Shown in pieces: positions 5,455 to 5,723 of a stretch of DNA of 5,723 bases; position 1 is the stretch's first letter; every line of letters starts with the position of its first letter. A program made the translations under genes and the position numbers. Source of the DNA: CAYXPG01 sp964564845 (GTDB lineage Bacteria > Planctomycetota > Phycisphaerae > Sedimentisphaerales > Anaerobacaceae); contig CAZMCN010000124.1 of the NCBI GenBank assembly GCA_964564845.1, positions 1 through 5,723 of the forward strand, written 5' to 3'. The notes beneath the pieces are model-generated. The model made no database searches, was not told the DNA's origin, and saw only the letters and a list, made by a program, of their open reading frames with translations.

Positions 5455-5723
5455 ATGAACGCCATTGCAAGACATATAATTTTTACGGGCAGAGTACAGG
5501 GGGTCGGCTTTCGATTCACCGCTCTTGATTTGGCCAATCGTTATCGGCTAACCGGTTTTGTCCGCAACCTCGCCGATGGCGCTGTTGAATTGGTCGCACA
5601 GGGTTCTGATGAACAAATAAACGCTTTGCTCCAGGACATTCAAGCTCGATATAGTGACTATATCACAGAAACTGTACTTTCCAAAAAGAAAAACGCTAAG
5701 CAACAAGCTTTAGCAGCTTATAA
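5455..5723 (+). CDS. acyP: acylphosphatase (C-terminus beyond the right edge)
   Basis: The frame opens at ATG 5455-5457 and stays open for 89 codons to the edge; the last bases, TAA, are not in frame. The protein has the acylphosphatase signature: FTGRVQGVGFRF (10-21) with catalytic R20, and LTGFVRNLADGAVEL (32-46) with catalytic N38. The family hydrolyses carboxyl-phosphate bonds such as those of acetyl- or acylphosphates in the cytoplasm. Members are about 90-100 residues, so only a few C-terminal residues should be missing; the expected final strand (F-x-I-like) is not yet reached. No good Shine-Dalgarno is seen. A 6-codon frame (5438-5458, MLKKSK) ends in an ATGA overlap with this start. 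The gene is divergent from the phosphatase operon, sharing 176 bp of upstream DNA. Confidence 0.92.
   Translation, partial: MNAIARHIIFTGRVQGVGFRFTALDLANRYRLTGFVRNLADGAVELVAQGSDEQINALLQDIQARYSDYITETVLSKKKNAKQQALAAY

Noticed and set aside
5648..5664. inverted repeat GATATAG-TGA-CTATATC inside acyP
   Set aside because: It encodes ordinary acylphosphatase sequence (RYSDYI) with no flanking regulatory context. A chance hairpin is the simplest reading.

Overview
The window is a compact stretch of bacterial chromosome. It holds five genes on the minus strand and one divergent gene on the plus strand. In minus-strand transcription order they are: a GAF plus PP2C/SpoIIE-type serine phosphatase (4010-5278), a fused cytidylate kinase / PlsC acyltransferase (2673-3995), a beta-lactamase-family (S12) lipoprotein (1408-2619), the isoprenoid enzyme IspH (458-1333), and the first 56 codons of ribosomal protein S1 (1-170, running off the left edge). 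On the plus strand an acylphosphatase starts at 5455 and runs off the right edge. I see no tRNA, rRNA, insertion sequence, CRISPR array or prophage remnant.

The backbone cmk - plsC - ispH - rpsA is a gene order known from several bacterial lineages, best known from clostridia. Here cmk and plsC are one reading frame, and a lipoprotein gene sits between plsC and ispH. The middling GC content, a Cmk motif EGRDQGT in place of the usual DGRDxGT, and the form of the S1 N-terminus make me think of a planctomycete, perhaps the Phycisphaerae/Sedimentisphaerales side. This is a recollection-based guess and should be treated as tentative.

The genes probably form one transcription unit headed by the phosphatase. 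Gaps are 14 bp (phosphatase to cmk-plsC), 53 bp (to the lipoprotein) and 74 bp (to ispH), with a longer 287 bp gap before rpsA. A good sigma70-type promoter (TTGGCC, 17 bp, TATAAT; 5367-5395) lies before the phosphatase. It is followed by an operator-like inverted repeat over the expected start site and a strong hairpin in the roughly 80-nt leader. The rpsA gap holds two predicted stem-loops and may be an autoregulatory leader or contain its own promoter.

Functionally, Cmk recycles CMP toward CTP and PlsC makes phosphatidic acid. CTP and phosphatidic acid are the two substrates of CDP-diacylglycerol synthesis, so the fusion links two inputs of phospholipid synthesis. IspH makes the isoprenoid precursors and S1 serves translation initiation. 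The phosphatase suggests that a partner-switching or other phospho-signal is encoded next to this growth-related set, but its partner is not in the window. I do not see a wholly new system. The items most worth checking are the structured leader of the phosphatase operon, the unusual operon head and fusion, and the odd start context of ispH.
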